DNA of 64,000 nucleotides from an uncultured Cellvibrio sp. (lineage in GTDB: Bacteria; Pseudomonadota; Gammaproteobacteria; Pseudomonadales; Cellvibrionaceae), in NCBI GenBank assembly GCA_937958105.1, contig CALFXJ010000060.1, forward strand, positions 124,001-188,000. Direction: 5' to 3'. The position numbers and the translations under genes were made by a program. The notes below the pieces were generated by a model that saw only the letters and a list, made by a program, of their open reading frames with translations, ran no database searches and was not told where the DNA came from. Every line of letters starts with the position of its first letter. Position 1 is the first letter of the stretch. Shown piece by piece: positions 62,257 to 64,000 of the stretch.

Positions 62257-63336
62257 TTACCTACTTAATGCGGCAACGACGGCATCACCCATCTGGGCGG
62301 TAGACACGCGGGTCTTGCCTTCGGTGTAGATGTCAGCAGTGCGCAAACCTGCGTCCAATACCTGCCCCACGGCATCTTCAATCGCGTTGGCAACCTCCGG
62401 CAGGGACAGGGAATAGCGAAGCATCATGGACACCGACAAGATTGTTGCCAGCGGATTAGCGATACCTTTCCCGGCGATATCCGGTGCTGAACCGTGACAG
62501 GGTTCGTACATCCCCCGGCCGTCTTTGTCCAGTGAGGCCGATGGTAACATACCTATGGACCCAGTGAGCATTGCCGCCGCATCGGACAGAATATCGCCAA
62601 ACATGTTCCCGGTAACAATGACGTCAAATTGCTTGGGCGCACGCACCAGCTGCATCGCCGCATTATCCACATACATGTGCGACAACTCGACATCCGGATA
62701 TTCCGGGGCCAGCGAATCCATCACTTCGCGCCACAGCATCGTGGCTTCCAATACGTTGGCTTTGTCGACCGAACATACTTTCCGGTTGCGCTTACGGGCC
62801 ATCTCAAAGGCGGTACGACCGATGCGGATAATCTCGCTTTCTGAGTACTTGTAAGTGTTGAAGCCTTCGCGCTCGCCGTTGTCCAGTACACGAATACCAC
62901 GGGGTTCGCCGAAATAGATCCCCCCTGCCAGCTCCCGCACAATCAGGATATCCAGACCGGACACCACTTCCGGCTTTAATGACGAAGCATCGACCAGCTG
63001 TGGGTACAGCAGGGCCGGACGGAGGTTGGCATACAGCCCCAGCTGCGAGCGTATTTTGAGCAGGCCTTTTTCCGGGCGAATGGCGCGATCAAGCTTATCC
63101 CATTTAGGACCGCCCACAGCGCCCAGCAGAATCGCATCTGCCTGACGGGCTCGCTCCAGGGTTGAATCAGCCAGCGGAACACCGTGGACGTCAATGGCGC
63201 AGCCACCCATCAATTCATTTTCAAAGGTCAGCCCAAGGTTGTATTTGGCATTGACACAATCCAGCACCTTGCGCGCTTCAGCAACGATCTCAGGACCGAT
63301 GCCATCACCTTCCAGAATTAAAATATGCTTACCCAA
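62257..63336 (-). CDS. leuB: 3-isopropylmalate dehydrogenase
   Basis: Oxidatively decarboxylates 3-isopropylmalate in leucine synthesis. The protein has 359 residues. It begins ILILEGDGIGPEIVAEARKVL, and has AVGGPKWD, the substrate site RPEKGLLKIRSQLGLYANLRP, ELAGGIYFGEPRG, the metal-binding VTGNMFGDILSDAAAMLTGS and the NAD site YEPCHGSAPDIAGKGIANP. It lies 100 bp after leuD on the same strand, with two small hairpins in the spacer. Confidence 0.97.
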   Translation of the reverse strand: MGKHILILEGDGIGPEIVAEARKVLDCVNAKYNLGLTFENELMGGCAIDVHGVPLADSTLERARQADAILLGAVGGPKWDKLDRAIRPEKGLLKIRSQLGLYANLRPALLYPQLVDASSLKPEVVSGLDILIVRELAGGIYFGEPRGIRVLDNGEREGFNTYKYSESEIIRIGRTAFEMARKRNRKVCSVDKANVLEATMLWREVMDSLAPEYPDVELSHMYVDNAAMQLVRAPKQFDVIVTGNMFGDILSDAAAMLTGSIGMLPSASLDKDGRGMYEPCHGSAPDIAGKGIANPLATILSVSMMLRYSLSLPEVANAIEDAVGQVLDAGLRTADIYTEGKTRVSTAQMGDAVVAALSR

Positions 63337-63356
63337 AGCCCTACTCTCCTAAACTC

Positions 63357-63401
63357 CTGTGCCGGTTGCACATGGCACAGCCTGTTATTTATTAAACAGG
63401 C
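63357..63401. repeat. Two tandem hairpins in the leuD-leuB spacer
   Basis: CTGTGCC (63357-63363) pairs with GGCACAG (63374-63380). The adjacent GCCTGTT (63380-63386) pairs with AACAGGC (63395-63401). The two stems abut and share one base. Neither has a long T run on the minus strand. Confidence 0.6.
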
Positions 63402-63436
63402 ACGGACACCCAACGGGCGACCGCGCCTCATGAAAA

Positions 63437-64000
63437 TTACTTGACTGCGTCAAACAGCCAGGGCGCTTCTTCACGCCGCTTCGCTTCATAGGCGCGAATA
63501 AGATCGGCGTGTTCCAGCGTCAGGCCGATATCATCCAGGCCATTCAGCAGACAATGCTTGCGAAAAGCATCAACTTCAAAACTGAATGCCTCGCCCGATG
63601 GGGTTTGCACCGTTTGAGTGTGCAGATCAATGGTGAGCTGATAACCCTCAGTGGCGTACATCTCTTGAAACAGCTTCTCGACAACTTCATCACTTAAAAC
63701 AATGGGTAACAAGCCGTTCTTAAAGCAGTTGTTGTAAAAAATGTCCGCAAAGCTCGGCGCAATAACGCTGCGAAATCCGTAATCATCCAAAGCCCAGGGC
63801 GCGTGCTCGCGACTGGAACCGCAGCCAAAGTTTTCACGCGCCAGCAGGATCGTTGCGCCTTTATAGCGGGGAAAGTTCAAAGGGAATTCCGGGTTCAAAG
63901 GACGCCCGGTGCAATCCTGATCCGGTTTTCCCTCGTCCATGTAGCGCAATTCATCGAATAAATTTTTACCAAAACCTGTGCGCTTGATCGACTTCAGGAA
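63437..64000 (-). CDS. leuD: 3-isopropylmalate dehydratase small subunit (partial)
   Basis: Small subunit of the aconitase-like isomerase that interconverts 2- and 3-isopropylmalate with LeuC. 187 residues are visible. The frame is open to the window edge (FLKSIKRTGFGKNLFDELRY), so about 30 N-terminal residues are missing. It has the swivel-domain motif LLARENFGCGSSREHAPWAL and the region FADIFYNNCFKNGLLPIVL. An internal Met at 63949 is not the start. leuC should lie just outside the window upstream. Confidence 0.96.
   Translation of the reverse strand, partial: FLKSIKRTGFGKNLFDELRYMDEGKPDQDCTGRPLNPEFPLNFPRYKGATILLARENFGCGSSREHAPWALDDYGFRSVIAPSFADIFYNNCFKNGLLPIVLSDEVVEKLFQEMYATEGYQLTIDLHTQTVQTPSGEAFSFEVDAFRKHCLLNGLDDIGLTLEHADLIRAYEAKRREEAPWLFDAVK

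Noticed and set aside
1..64000. Search by eye for CRISPR arrays, insertion-sequence ends, integrases, att sites and riboswitches
   Set aside because: No regularly spaced repeats, transposase motifs, phage genes or recognisable riboswitch cores were seen; the gene order is that of a conserved core chromosome.

Overview
This 64 kb window is a chromosomal housekeeping segment of a gammaproteobacterium. Protein sequences and gene order both point to the Pseudomonas/Cellvibrionales side of the class: tig-clpP-clpX-lon-hupB-ppiD next to an oligopeptide ABC operon, topA near a UspA gene, uup and slt, and leuD-leuB-asd-fimV-truA-trpF-trpB-trpA-accD-folC-SPOR-cvpA-purF-metZ. The species cannot be fixed by reading alone. 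Coding density is high, and I see no insertion sequence, prophage, integrase or CRISPR array.

Layout. 1-4321: oligopeptide importer on the minus strand, with a tandem two-domain ATPase cut by the window edge. 4494-13200: protein quality control on the minus strand (tig, clpP, clpX, lon, hupB, ppiD), with tRNA-Leu(UAG) just upstream of tig at 13279-13363. 13533-16751: a DUF6586-like gene and topA. 17103-23305: two small uncharacterised membrane-associated proteins, a UspA protein, the ABC-F ATPase uup and the lytic transglycosylase slt.

23522-28994 is the least ordinary stretch. It holds an EAL-HDOD protein, a glutaredoxin-like protein, a DUF5610-like protein, a tail-anchored double-FHA protein, a histidine kinase with no sensor domain and a receiver-TPR protein whose architecture resembles Vibrio VieB. 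29159-30876: cmoA-cmoB, for tRNA wobble uridine modification. 30881-34462: flavodoxin, a Spy/CpxP-like periplasmic protein and a divergent cpxR-cpxA pair with a candidate CpxR box between them.

34516-39047 (minus): rluB, scpB, scpA, yciO and rnm. 39145-43825 (plus): a six-helix membrane protein, yciI, an SH3-anchor protein, a secreted cyclophilin, pdxJ (away from its usual era-recO neighbourhood), a CBS protein and a TrmH-family methyltransferase. 43848-64000 is one long minus-strand block. In transcription order it carries leuD, leuB, asd, fimV, truA, trpF, trpB, trpA, accD, folC, a SPOR protein, cvpA, purF, metZ, a MoxR ATPase, a DUF58 protein and a TgpA-like transglutaminase.

I found no convincing wholly new system. 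The best leads are the FHA/kinase/receiver-TPR cluster, the His-rich Spy-like protein with its Cpx pair, and several transcript-end hairpins in unusual positions: inside the rluB 3' end, across the uspA/uup stop codons, in the leuD-leuB spacer, and a plus-oriented hairpin between tig and clpP. All function calls come from reading motifs and recalled families; no database search was run.
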